From an uncultured Bacteroidales bacterium (GTDB taxonomy: Bacteria; Bacteroidota; Bacteroidia; Bacteroidales; Bacteroidaceae), in the NCBI GenBank assembly GCA_902798425.1, contig CADBWR010000015.1:1-50617 (forward strand): a DNA stretch of 50,617 nt, read 5' to 3'. Within the stretch, counting starts at the first letter, position 1, and each line of letters begins with the position of its first letter. Below the pieces are notes generated by a model. That model had not been told where the DNA came from and made no database searches. It was given only the letters and a program-made list of their open reading frames with translations. Position numbers and translations under genes: made by a program. Below are positions 1-8,515 of this stretch, piece by piece.

Positions 1-21
1 ACAATTCTTATGGTTCTAATT

Positions 22-92
22 GCAAAAGTAGACAAAAAGAATGAATTGACCAAATAAATCCCGCAAAAAGTGGATCACTCAGAACCGACCCC
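22..92. mobile_element. Possible remnant of an IS21-type element end
   Basis: The leftmost 116 bases hold no gene. They contain two related stretches, GCAAAAGTAGAC at 22-33 and GCAAAAAGTGGATCACTC at 63-80, the second followed by AGAACCGACCCC. Repeated blocks ending in AGTGGATCA/AGTGGACC are what I associate with the multiply repeated ends of Bacteroidota IS21-family (istA/istB) elements. No transposase lies inside the window, so this is a weak, memory-based call. Confidence 0.3.
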
Positions 93-116
93 AATTTTCT
101 ATTTTATTTTCCTCCA

Positions 117-1379
117 TTATGGTTCAGCTACAATACTTGTCTGGTCTATACGAATTATGACGTTATAGACCTTACCTGAAAGGAAACCGCCTTCGGGTGT
201 TGTAATGTCACGCTCAAGTGTATTCACTACATCGCCAGACTTAACGACAAGACGAACCTTATACGTAGTATTGAAGGTACGATTTTTTTCATTGTTAGCT
301 TTGATGAGCATAGTGGTGGAGGGCACCATAGCGTAACCCGCAATGGCAGGTTCTGTTGTCAAGTTAGTATAGCTAGTACCATCATAAACAACAGCATCGG
401 TGGCCGATGTCATATTGTTATTGACATCTACCATCATAGTGCGTACAGGAACAAGATCTGAAACACCACTGTTTGATATCAGCAGACCAGTATGATGAAT
501 ATCAGACTTGTCGGCAATAACGAGCGACCAGTCTGTAGGGATATTCAGCAGGGTGATACCCTTCACTTGGAAAGTGCCGGCAGGATCGGCTTCTGAACAT
601 ACAAAGAAGCGCAACTGTGCCAGATGGTGTGTCAGCTGCAACTGTGGCTGTTTGTTGAAGGGTAGCGAGCCCTCAGCGCGCTTGATGTCAGAGAAGTAAT
701 TGCCGCAGAATCCGTTGTTTGCCTGAGCTACGGGCGGCATGGCATAACCCGTAATAATATCTTGCGAGCCGTCCAACGAGTAGTTGGCCGTCACCACGTT
801 GTCTGCCGACACCTCAATGGCATTGTCGGCAACCCGTGGATAGTAGGTATAGAAATAGTAGTTATACCAGTTGTTGTTGGGATAGGAATATGGTTTCTCC
901 GTTGGTGTTGTCTCCAACGTTGTGGGATCCATCAGCTGTAGCTTCGTATAATCTGCCACGCTGGTGCCATTCCACTCATTAGCAATGCTAGCCATCGTTG
1001 GGTGGTTCCATAGCAGGCGAGTCTGGCTCACCGTGCCGTCCCACTTGATGTTGCCTGTTGCCACGGAGCCTAAAGGTAGCGGTACTGCAAACAAATTGCT
1101 CTGTGCCAGGGCGAATACACCCATATACTTATAGTCTGATGCCGAGGCACCAGTAGGTGTCTGGAAATTACTTCCCACCGACTCCATGGGCGAGCGCGTC
1201 AATTCTGTGCTGCCCACCACCGAGCCGATGCTCAGTGTTACTGGCACTCCGCCACTACCCTCACCAAACTGCTGTCCACTAGGCGTACCAGCCTCAACAA
1301 TTTCGTCGAGGCTATCAGCAGTACATGCTGTCAGCAGTAATATGAGTGTCAGGCTTGCGAAGCCCAGTAATTTCTTCAT
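117..1379 (-). CDS. Fimbrillin family lipoprotein, short form lacking the usual C-terminal tail (possible tip subunit)
   Basis: Last gene of the type V pilus operon, 420 residues. The N-terminus is a lipoprotein signal ending in LLTAC (lipidated Cys19). A T-R-S-P-M-E-S stretch at 61-67 matches R-S-P-V-E-S in the neighbouring subunit and sits where FimA-type pilins are cleaved after Arg before assembly. Shared fimbrillin signatures follow: the NNWYNYYFYTYYPR segment, LDGSQDI, and LTHHLAQLRFFV. The protein stops at KVYNVIIRIDQTSIVAEP, about where the other three subunits continue with a KATL..W-like segment. In type V pili the C-terminal strand is donated to the next subunit, so a subunit without it is a candidate tip; that is inference. 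A hairpin precedes the gene. Confidence 0.85.
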   Translation of the reverse strand: MKKLLGFASLTLILLLTACTADSLDEIVEAGTPSGQQFGEGSGGVPVTLSIGSVVGSTELTRSPMESVGSNFQTPTGASASDYKYMGVFALAQSNLFAVPLPLGSVATGNIKWDGTVSQTRLLWNHPTMASIANEWNGTSVADYTKLQLMDPTTLETTPTEKPYSYPNNNWYNYYFYTYYPRVADNAIEVSADNVVTANYSLDGSQDIITGYAMPPVAQANNGFCGNYFSDIKRAEGSLPFNKQPQLQLTHHLAQLRFFVCSEADPAGTFQVKGITLLNIPTDWSLVIADKSDIHHTGLLISNSGVSDLVPVRTMMVDVNNNMTSATDAVVYDGTSYTNLTTEPAIAGYAMVPSTTMLIKANNEKNRTFNTTYKVRLVVKSGDVVNTLERDITTPEGGFLSGKVYNVIIRIDQTSIVAEP

Positions 1380-1393
1380 TCGTTTTGTTTTTA

Positions 1394-1426
1394 AATCACA
1401 CAGAGGGTATGTCCCCCTGTGTGATT
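1394..1426 (-). promoter_or_regulatory. Intercistronic hairpin before the distal fimbrillin
   Basis: Arms 1394-1407 and 1414-1426 pair (AATCACACAG with CTGTGTGATT, plus GGG with CCC around one bulged A), leaving a 6-nt loop. No T-run follows on the minus strand, so it looks like an mRNA processing, stability or partial attenuation element between two pilin cistrons rather than a simple terminator. Confidence 0.6.
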
Positions 1427-1435
1427 GATAGAATA

Positions 1436-3103
1436 TTAGTCAACAGTCATGTTGATGTTCTGATCGCTATTGGCCGTAACCTCAACAACCTCCCAGCTGC
1501 TCAGTGTAGCCTTCATGTGAACTTCCTCAGGAACGGGGATGTTCAGAATGACGTTATACACCTTACCAGCCTCGAAGCCATCTGTAGGTATTGAGATAGG
1601 CTGCGACTCTGCAGTCCAGTCAGTACCGGCGGCACCACTGGTCTGACCAGCATTCAACGTGAAGGTGATGTAAGGCTTATTAGAGTTCGTTCCGCGGTTG
1701 TCAATGGTCATGCTTCCATACATTGCTGTTGTAGGAATCATGGCATAACCCACAAGCAGAGGCTCATGAGCCACCTCATCTGGTGTATCATTTCCATTAA
1801 CATCGTCCCAGACTCTATAAACCTTATTCAGATTTTCAACAACCAAGAATGCAGGATTCAAGGCTGTATTCTTGGTCATAGCCTCTTTAGCTGCTGCTGC
1901 GTCATACGCATCCTTGTCAACAGCCTCCCAGATATAGGTGCCCAGATTTGTCGTACTTTCAACAACTTTCCAGTAAGACAGCTCTGAACCAGTATAAGGG
2001 ATGTTGACAGGAGTGCCGAGAGCATCCACATCTGTACCAGCAGCAACACCTGCCGTAATGGTCATTTCCTTGACGGGAATATCAGCCAGCGAACCATCGG
2101 TTTCATCAACCTTTCCACCAGTGATAGTACCCATGTGTGTCAGGGTACCCTCGTTGGCTGTGGTCTCACGGTCTGCCACTGTCAGCTGCCACTTTACGGG
2201 TACCTTGGTCAGTTCCAGGCTTTTCAGTGTAAACAGCTTCTTGTAGGGTGCAGAAGCACCAATAGCCTCACCATAGTTATAGGCGATGTAGTTCACCGTC
2301 TTACACTGCACGTAGAAGCGCAACTGAGCCAGCTTGTGGTTCAGTGCCAGATGGGGCAGGTCTTCCAAGTTATTGGTACCTGTCTGCGGATCTTGCTTCT
2401 CACGGATGTACTTGGCATTGAAACCTTTGTCAACATCAGCCGTTGGCGGTGTAGCCTTGGCGTAGATGAGGTCCTGTGTGCCATCCAGCGTATAGTTCAC
2501 TGTTACCTTATTGGGTGTCTCCGTGATACCTGACACTTGGCGTGGGTAGTAGCCATAGAAGTGGTAGTTATACCAGTTACCGTAAGGGTAATAGTAATAC
2601 TTCACCGTTGGTGTAGGATCACTCAGCGAACTGGTCAGCAAGAACTGTACATCACTGGCTTTTTCTGCCAACACAACATTGCCAATCTTCTGACCGGCAT
2701 TAAGAATCTTCACCTGTGCGGGCTGGTTCTTCTCCATCAAATAGAACAGAGAATTAGCATCATTTGAAGACCAGTCAATCCCGGAAATTTCTACTGGACC
2801 AGGAGAGGCCGTAGCTATCTGAGGCTGTTGTGCCAGACAGTAGATGCCAAGATACTTGCCAGCAGGTGTTTCAAACAACCCATTGGCATCCGACTCCACC
2901 GGACTACGCATGATAGAAGTGTTATTTGACTGAGAGCCAAAGCCCAAGCGAATCTGTACGTCACTGGCTGCTGTTGCCTCGGCAATGATGGCTGCATCTT
3001 TCTCTTCCTGAGTCATCTCAGGTGCTGCAGCAATATCATCGCCAGAGGAACATGCTGTGAGCATGCCACCTGCAAGACTTAGGATAAATAGATATTTCTT
3101 CAT
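1436..3103 (-). CDS. Fimbrillin family lipoprotein (type V pilus subunit)
   Basis: A 555-residue lipoprotein with signal MKKYLFILSLAGGMLTAC (Cys18), then an acidic stretch, then M-R-S-P-V-E-S with Arg66, a likely maturation site by analogy with FimA. Fimbrillin-family landmarks are the YGNWYNYHFYGYYPR segment, VNYTLDGTQDLIYA, LNHKLAQLRFYVQ, and a C-terminal GKVYNVILNI followed by MKATLSSWEVVEV. A central region around residues 370-450 (YWKVVESTT..., KVYRVWDDVNG) is extra relative to the shorter neighbour and may be a surface-exposed variable domain. It should be exported, lipidated and assembled on the cell surface. It lies third among four fimbrillins, 56 bp from the next gene, with hairpins on both sides. 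The exact structural role (stalk or adaptor) cannot be told from sequence. Confidence 0.88.
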   Translation of the reverse strand: MKKYLFILSLAGGMLTACSSGDDIAAAPEMTQEEKDAAIIAEATAASDVQIRLGFGSQSNNTSIMRSPVESDANGLFETPAGKYLGIYCLAQQPQIATASPGPVEISGIDWSSNDANSLFYLMEKNQPAQVKILNAGQKIGNVVLAEKASDVQFLLTSSLSDPTPTVKYYYYPYGNWYNYHFYGYYPRQVSGITETPNKVTVNYTLDGTQDLIYAKATPPTADVDKGFNAKYIREKQDPQTGTNNLEDLPHLALNHKLAQLRFYVQCKTVNYIAYNYGEAIGASAPYKKLFTLKSLELTKVPVKWQLTVADRETTANEGTLTHMGTITGGKVDETDGSLADIPVKEMTITAGVAAGTDVDALGTPVNIPYTGSELSYWKVVESTTNLGTYIWEAVDKDAYDAAAAKEAMTKNTALNPAFLVVENLNKVYRVWDDVNGNDTPDEVAHEPLLVGYAMIPTTAMYGSMTIDNRGTNSNKPYITFTLNAGQTSGAAGTDWTAESQPISIPTDGFEAGKVYNVILNIPVPEEVHMKATLSSWEVVEVTANSDQNINMTVD

Positions 3104-3131
3104 TTATCTATTGTTTTTCGTTCATAAATAA

Positions 3132-3183
3132 GGTTCGCAGTCGTGGTGTCTCCACGTCGGTGCAGCCGCCACGGACTGCGTAC
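3132..3183 (-). promoter_or_regulatory. Strong intercistronic hairpin between fimbrillin genes
   Basis: CGCAGTC (3136-3142) plus GTGG (3143-3146) pair with CCAC (3169-3172) and GACTGCG (3174-3180) around one bulge, and GGT/ACC extend the stem outward (3132-3134 and 3181-3183 region). It occupies the 144-bp gap between the second and third fimbrillins. No U-run follows, so graded expression of distal subunits by processing or partial termination is the likely use. Confidence 0.6.
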
Positions 3184-3247
3184 CTTTTATTATCTGTTTG
3201 AGTCCTTTTGTTATACAATCAGACTCATTGCTCGTCGATACGACGGA

Positions 3248-5236
3248 TTACTCTACGACAACACCGACATCCTCACCATCAATCCAACCGGTAAGAGTTG
3301 CCTTGATGTTGATTTCTTCGTAGCTATAAGCTGTAATGACAATGTTGTAAGAAGTACTCTGCTCAAATTTTGCAGCATTAGTAGGAGCAGGAATATTAAT
3401 TCTCTGCTTGGTCTCCTTCAGAATATAACGATCAGCTGATCCTGCTTGTTCTCCATCTTCGAGACCTGAAGTAGGTACACTCTTATCCAAGAGATACTGT
3501 CCCAGAGTGATTTCCATTACATAACCATTAGCCTCCGTAGAAACCAACATTGGAGCACCGACAGGTACATCTTCTATTGCATTAGCGGCAGTCGCATTAG
3601 CTTTATAAATCTTATCATAATTAGCGCTATTTGCTACAAGAGCTGCTTTCCAGGCATCGTCATCAACAAAAATGTTTGTATCATACAAAGCAGGAAGTTT
3701 ACCCATTGTACCAGATGTTGGAGTGTAAGGAGCACCCGGGGTAGCAGCACCTGTTACATGAGAAAGGATATACTCCTTTGTATCCTCGAGATAGAACCAA
3801 GTGTCACCAGTAGTTGTTTTGGCATCTTGAATTGCATCCAGTGCAGCAGCATCAGCTACAGATACAACGCCTGCGGGAACAGTATACTCCTCAACTGCAG
3901 CTCCAGGAGTATTTGTGGCTACTGTAACCTTATAATAAGTCTTGTTATCTACCTGATAGTAATAATAATCACCATCAACAGTTAGAGCACTACGAGCTGC
4001 TTCCAGGGCGGTAGCATCAGCAACTTCAGTAACAGACGCAGGAACTGTGTAAGCAGCTGCGTCCTCTGAGTGAGTTGCAGGACTAATGGTTGGTACAATT
4101 GAGGCTGCAGTTGTTTTCTTTCCCATCAAAGTGAATGGTACTACATTAGTGCTAGTATTGTCAGCAATATAAGCAGTAACACCATCATCGTAAGTGCCGG
4201 TATAATCCCAGTTAATCAAATTCTCAACTTCTCTTGCAGGTTTAGCAGAAGCGTCAGCCCAATAATTGTAAGCAGCAACCATATTGCCAGACTTCTTAGA
4301 GTAAACCTTAATTTCTTTTACGAATACACCACCATAAACTTCTGTACCTTGAGGAGCACGGTCGAGCGTTCCGTCTTTAGGAGCCTCATCAACCCATCCA
4401 CAAGCTTTCAAATTACCACCGCGAAGATAGAACTGCAAACGAGTCAGCAGGTGATTAAAAGTAAGATTTGGCTGAATATTGGCACGCGCTGCTTTAGCTG
4501 AATAGAAATCATTATTTTGACCAACAGGAGTTGAGAGTTCAGCAGCTGAAGGCCAAGCAGCAGCAACCATCAAGTCTTGAGTACCATCGATTGTAAAAGG
4601 AACGCGAACACCAACAGGAGCAGCATTAGGAGCTGCAGGATTGGCGACAACAGCACCCTGAGCATCAAAATACTCAGGTTCGCCTACATTACCTGTTCCA
4701 GTACCAGCATCATCAACATGGTATGCCCAAAAGTCAAAGTTGTTGGTCATAGGATAGTACTTATGCTGAACAAAAGTTTTTCCATCATCAGGATCAGTTC
4801 CATCAGAAATAGTTAGATACTCTGTTACATCAGCACCAGTATTAGCACCAGGATTAGGTGTACGCATTTCCTGATTGTTATAAAGAGCTGGTTCATTAGT
4901 TGCTACATAAGAAACTGTATTTTGGCCATCAGTAGAAACGACCTTCTGATAAGCACCTGCCAAATAGAAAGTACCCTTATTGAACATGAACACATTAACA
5001 TGCTGACCAGCCCAAACGTTTGTGTTCTCACCAGCTATATCACCAACAGAACCAGTACCCTTAGTTGCGTCAGCACTAACTCGTGAAGTAGCGCCTAAAA
5101 GGATGGGGACCTGCTCGTTCTCAGTCACCTGAGGAGTCGGAGCGTCATTTGCTGCGACGTCGTCGCTACTTGAACAGCTTGCAAACAGGCCTGCTGCTGC
5201 AACTGCTGCGAAAATGAAATACTTTTTCATAATCAT
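3248..5236 (-). CDS. Fimbrillin family lipoprotein with duplicated internal module
   Basis: The largest subunit of the locus (662 residues). The lipobox Cys is at position 21 (AAGLFASC). The fold signatures are VPFTIDGTQDLMVAAAW, LTFNHLLTRLQFYLRGG, and the C-terminal STSYNIVITAYSYEEINIKATLTGWIDG, which carries the donor-strand-like tail. Residues 396-450 and about 451-505 are two copies of one 55-residue module beginning YTVPA(S/G)V and including an aromatic-rich hairpin (DYYYYQVDNKTYYKV and the diverged WFYLEDTKEYIL). This insertion explains most of the extra length. ATG at 5236 or 5230 (MKK) are both possible; the second fits the lipoprotein signal slightly better. Probably a surface-exposed stalk or adhesive subunit; the role is inferred. 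Confidence 0.87.
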   Translation of the reverse strand: MIMKKYFIFAAVAAAGLFASCSSSDDVAANDAPTPQVTENEQVPILLGATSRVSADATKGTGSVGDIAGENTNVWAGQHVNVFMFNKGTFYLAGAYQKVVSTDGQNTVSYVATNEPALYNNQEMRTPNPGANTGADVTEYLTISDGTDPDDGKTFVQHKYYPMTNNFDFWAYHVDDAGTGTGNVGEPEYFDAQGAVVANPAAPNAAPVGVRVPFTIDGTQDLMVAAAWPSAAELSTPVGQNNDFYSAKAARANIQPNLTFNHLLTRLQFYLRGGNLKACGWVDEAPKDGTLDRAPQGTEVYGGVFVKEIKVYSKKSGNMVAAYNYWADASAKPAREVENLINWDYTGTYDDGVTAYIADNTSTNVVPFTLMGKKTTAASIVPTISPATHSEDAAAYTVPASVTEVADATALEAARSALTVDGDYYYYQVDNKTYYKVTVATNTPGAAVEEYTVPAGVVSVADAAALDAIQDAKTTTGDTWFYLEDTKEYILSHVTGAATPGAPYTPTSGTMGKLPALYDTNIFVDDDAWKAALVANSANYDKIYKANATAANAIEDVPVGAPMLVSTEANGYVMEITLGQYLLDKSVPTSGLEDGEQAGSADRYILKETKQRINIPAPTNAAKFEQSTSYNIVITAYSYEEINIKATLTGWIDGEDVGVVVE
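3722..4051 (-). repeat. Tandem 55-codon module in fimbrillin
   Basis: Two in-frame copies, about 4051 to 3887 and 3886 to 3722, offset by exactly 165 bp at the YTVPA motif. The copies are clearly homologous as protein (YTVPASVTEVADATALEAAR against YTVPAGVVSVADAAALDAIQ) but diverged in DNA, so this is an old domain duplication rather than a recent slippage event. Confidence 0.75.
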
Positions 5237-5313
5237 CTGTTTTTAAAAGTTAATAATAAAGTGAATTAATAAATGTTGTTTTCTTTCTTGATTGTTGTTT
5301 TATTTGCTTATTT

Positions 5314-7035
5314 TTAGGGGTTAATTGTCCAACTATCGTCAGCATCATCAGGGTCTATAACAACTTCACCACCCTCTTTCCAAGCTTCAATATTGGCAGT
5401 TACCTCGATCTTCTGAAGACCATAGACAACGAGGGTGATATCATAAATGTAGCCAGGCTTAAATCTGTACTCTTGTTTCTCTTCATCCCAATACTTAGCT
5501 TTATCTGTTTCATTATTGGCTAGTGTCTCAGCGTTGATGGTGTAGAGCGATCGGAAAGTGCGGTCGTCATCGAAGGAGTCATCTTTGCGCCTATAGTGCG
5601 ACTGGATGGTGATAACAATCTGCGAGGCTGGAGGAATGAGCAGATCGTCTCCAAGATGTAACGGTTCGCCACGTTCAGTAAGAGGAACCTTACCGATAAT
5701 CTTACCATTATTGTCCTTAATCCAATACTCTGGCTTCCATTCTACAATGCGATCCTCAGAGGGTGCAGAGTCAAGAATCTTTGAGGGCAACAAGTGTCCT
5801 TCTTCATCTAACTGTGGACGGTCATGCAGATAGAGGTCTCCATAGGCAGACTGGTCTCCATAGGGGTAGAATCCAATCTCACTGGGGTCCTTACTGGCCA
5901 CGATGAAGTCACCCTTGCACGGAGTAGTAGCATAAACGGCATCGATGGTGGTATACGAAGCTGTAGAGTCGCCTGGCAGCATGCTGAAGCGAAGACGTGT
6001 CAGCAAGTGCTTTAAGTCTACCTGAGGTTCGATGCCACGGTGAGCAGCAAACGAGGTATAGTTGCCATAATAGAGGATGCGATTTCGCTCAGCATCCGTC
6101 AATTCGACATGTTTATAACGGTCATTGAGCAGCTCATTTGTCAGTGGTGGAGTACAACCCACCATCAAGTCCTGCGAACCGTCAATGCCGAAGTTCTCAT
6201 ACCATATCTTATCAGCATCGCGGTGAGGAATACCCCACTGAATGTTCTCTTCGGTATCAATATTATTCTGACCAGCTTTAAGGTCGGCCTTCTCTCCCTT
6301 ATTGATGTCACCAACAGTATAAGCAAAGAAATTATAACCTACGCCTTGATATTCACCCCAATAAAGAGGACTGGCCTCAGGTCGCTTCATCTTCAAGTGC
6401 TGTTCAGCTTCGAGGTTAGCCGGCATTCCTTTATAGTAGTCATAGCCATCAATCAAACAATCCAGACGAAGGGCGTCGTGCATGGATTCTGGATAGGCAG
6501 GATGGTTCTGTTGCTCCTCAATCTGATAATAGGTGTGCATGTTAGGCTCTTCCTTGAGTTGTGAAGTCTCAGGGCCTGTAATATCGGCCTTCTGATTACG
6601 GAAGGCAAAGATGTAGAAGGTAGTGGTGTCCTTCTTTAGACTCATTAGTGTTGTATCTTCCTTAAATATTCTTGCTTTTTCCAAATAGTCATTTATCTCT
6701 TCATCAGTGAGCAAACCTGCCTCATGTTGTTTCTTAAGTTCATCAAGTTCATTACGTCTTCTCGCGATATCCTCATCCTCCTCTATCTGGAAAGAACCCA
6801 CGCCACGCGTCATATCATCATTCTCACGAGAAGAATGGTGAGACGACAGCACAACGACAGCCTGCTCATTGACATAGACATGAATAGGCAGACCGCTGTT
6901 CTCATCTGGTGTCTCATCATTAGTGACTGAGTTAGGATTATCATATTCAAGTCCAGGGTACGACTCAGAACTGCATGCCCAGAGGAGCATGGCAGCAGCC
7001 ATTGTCGATAGTCCTGTTTGAATAATATGTTTCAT
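5314..7035 (-). CDS. Fimbrillin family lipoprotein with charged helical insertion
   Basis: First fimbrillin after the putative anchor gene, 573 residues. The signal ends MLLWAC (Cys21). D-M-T-R-G around Arg77 is a plausible Arg-specific maturation site. Directly after it, residues about 85-130 form a highly charged helical stretch (ARRRNELDELKKQHEAGLL followed by TDEEINDYLEKARIF) that resembles the short SHOCT-type helix pair and is absent from the other subunits. The pilin body carries FGIDGSQDLMVGCTPPL, VDLKHLLTRLRFSM, and a C-terminal YIYDITLVVYGLQKIEVTANIEAWKEGG. It sits 31 bp after the DUF5119 gene, the position of the main or first-assembled pilin in related loci, so it may be the base-proximal or main stalk subunit. 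Confidence 0.85.
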   Translation of the reverse strand: MKHIIQTGLSTMAAAMLLWACSSESYPGLEYDNPNSVTNDETPDENSGLPIHVYVNEQAVVVLSSHHSSRENDDMTRGVGSFQIEEDEDIARRRNELDELKKQHEAGLLTDEEINDYLEKARIFKEDTTLMSLKKDTTTFYIFAFRNQKADITGPETSQLKEEPNMHTYYQIEEQQNHPAYPESMHDALRLDCLIDGYDYYKGMPANLEAEQHLKMKRPEASPLYWGEYQGVGYNFFAYTVGDINKGEKADLKAGQNNIDTEENIQWGIPHRDADKIWYENFGIDGSQDLMVGCTPPLTNELLNDRYKHVELTDAERNRILYYGNYTSFAAHRGIEPQVDLKHLLTRLRFSMLPGDSTASYTTIDAVYATTPCKGDFIVASKDPSEIGFYPYGDQSAYGDLYLHDRPQLDEEGHLLPSKILDSAPSEDRIVEWKPEYWIKDNNGKIIGKVPLTERGEPLHLGDDLLIPPASQIVITIQSHYRRKDDSFDDDRTFRSLYTINAETLANNETDKAKYWDEEKQEYRFKPGYIYDITLVVYGLQKIEVTANIEAWKEGGEVVIDPDDADDSWTINP

Positions 7036-7066
7036 ATATCTTCTATTTTCTTATTTTCTACTATTG

Positions 7067-8515
7067 TCAGGCATCGATGATGATATCACCCCTACCAACT
7101 TCTACCCACTTGTCGAGGCCGCCATCTTCATCATTAGTAATGACGAACTTTTCATCAATAAGGAGACCGGTATCTATCTCTAACACGCCATAAGCCTTGC
7201 GACGATGTGCCCAAGCGCCATCCTCGTCAGAAGGTTTGTACAACTTGGCACGCTCAATGGCATGGAATAAGTTAACCCTTACTCGCACTACCTTGGGGTT
7301 GTTTTTTATCTTAATCATCAGCTGCATGATGCCAGGACCACGAGTAACATCGGCATTGGGAGCATTGACCAGTGACAACACATCGATATTACCATGACTC
7401 ACCAAGAAGGTATTGGCATCATTGTCAGTTATAACATTTCCATTACCATCCTCCAACTTACAGGTGAACATCATCTTAGCCGTATTGCGGATATCAAAGA
7501 GTCCTGTAGAGAGGTTCATACGGAATGGTATGCCCGAGATGTCGGCATAGACAGCCTCGATACTGAAGGGGGCTACGTCGACCTTCTTCCGGATATGGAA
7601 GCGGATATCAATGTTCTGCGTCAGCAACTCTGGTTTGAACGTGAACAGTTGTTCAGAATGAATGGCTATATCGCAAGGCGCTATGCTGTCATAGTAGACA
7701 GGAGGCAAGTCGGGCTGTAGATAGTTATCAGCAGAAGGATGGCCTGCATCGTCAGGATTGCCATAGATATTATAGTCCGTCCAGCCAGGAATCTGTCCAC
7801 GCAGCCTCGGAGAACCATATTTGTAACGTTTGTACTCTACATTGAGGTCATGGAGGGCTGTGCCATTTTCAATGCCATGCTCCAAATAGTTATAGAGTTC
7901 GTCGTAGAGGAACTCGGTAGTATCGCGGTTGATAGTTACCATCTTGAAAGTTCCAGGACGAATCTTGAACAGGTCGACATCAAATACTTCCTTTTTTGTA
8001 TCATCGGGGGTAGGAGATGCCGCACGAGAACCCGCAGAATTGTTTTCAGTGTCGTCTCCACTATCGTCAGAGCCTGTACCATCATCAGAACCAGAACCAG
8101 TACCATCATCAGAACCAGTACCATCATCAGAACCAGTACCATCATCAGAACCAGCGCCATCGTCGGAACCAGTGCCATCGTCGAAACCAGCGCCATCGCC
8201 GGAGTCAGTACCATCTGTAGTTGGTGCTACAGGGGCGTTAGTCAGGTAGAAGCCTTTATTCTTAAGAACATGGAAACAGCAGCCTGTCAATTCAGTGCCA
8301 ATAATACGCTTGGCAATTGTCAGCATAACAGTATCACGTTGATTAGGCATTGCGCCATGGAAAGAAACACGGGCATCACTATTGGCCAAACTCCAGTCAT
8401 AGGCGAAGCGAACACCTGCTCTGTGCGGGTGGTCACCTTCTTCGCAGAGCTCGGCCTTAGTGCAGGCGGCGAGCAGGGCCATGAGGGCTATGACTATGTA
8501 GGCGCTATACTTCAT
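7067..8515 (-). CDS. DUF5119-like fimbrial lipoprotein (putative FimB/Mfa2-type anchor)
   Basis: A 482-residue lipoprotein with signal MKYSAYIVIALMALLAAC (Cys18). After the lipid site comes LCEEGDHPHRAGVRFAYDW, close to the C..LC...HPHR..V.F.YDW start I associate with DUF5119 proteins, which sit beside fimbrillin genes in Bacteroidota. Residues about 104-147 are a D/G/S/T tandem repeat (SDDGTG units), probably a flexible spacer. The remaining domain is beta-rich with no clear enzyme motif. Its start overlaps the stop of the DUF3575 gene by 4 bp (ATGA), implying translational coupling. A cell-surface anchor or base role fits the order DUF3575, anchor, pilins, but is inferred. Confidence 0.75.
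   Translation of the reverse strand: MKYSAYIVIALMALLAACTKAELCEEGDHPHRAGVRFAYDWSLANSDARVSFHGAMPNQRDTVMLTIAKRIIGTELTGCCFHVLKNKGFYLTNAPVAPTTDGTDSGDGAGFDDGTGSDDGAGSDDGTGSDDGTGSDDGTGSGSDDGTGSDDSGDDTENNSAGSRAASPTPDDTKKEVFDVDLFKIRPGTFKMVTINRDTTEFLYDELYNYLEHGIENGTALHDLNVEYKRYKYGSPRLRGQIPGWTDYNIYGNPDDAGHPSADNYLQPDLPPVYYDSIAPCDIAIHSEQLFTFKPELLTQNIDIRFHIRKKVDVAPFSIEAVYADISGIPFRMNLSTGLFDIRNTAKMMFTCKLEDGNGNVITDNDANTFLVSHGNIDVLSLVNAPNADVTRGPGIMQLMIKIKNNPKVVRVRVNLFHAIERAKLYKPSDEDGAWAHRRKAYGVLEIDTGLLIDEKFVITNDEDGGLDKWVEVGRGDIIIDA
8076..8205 (-). repeat. Degenerate 18-bp tandem repeat encoding acidic SDDGTG linker
   Basis: About seven units of CCATCATCAGAACCAGTA and variants lie in the DUF5119 gene, with one shorter unit breaking the phase. 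The 18-bp unit keeps frame, so gain or loss of units would lengthen or shorten the acidic linker without disrupting the protein. Confidence 0.85.
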
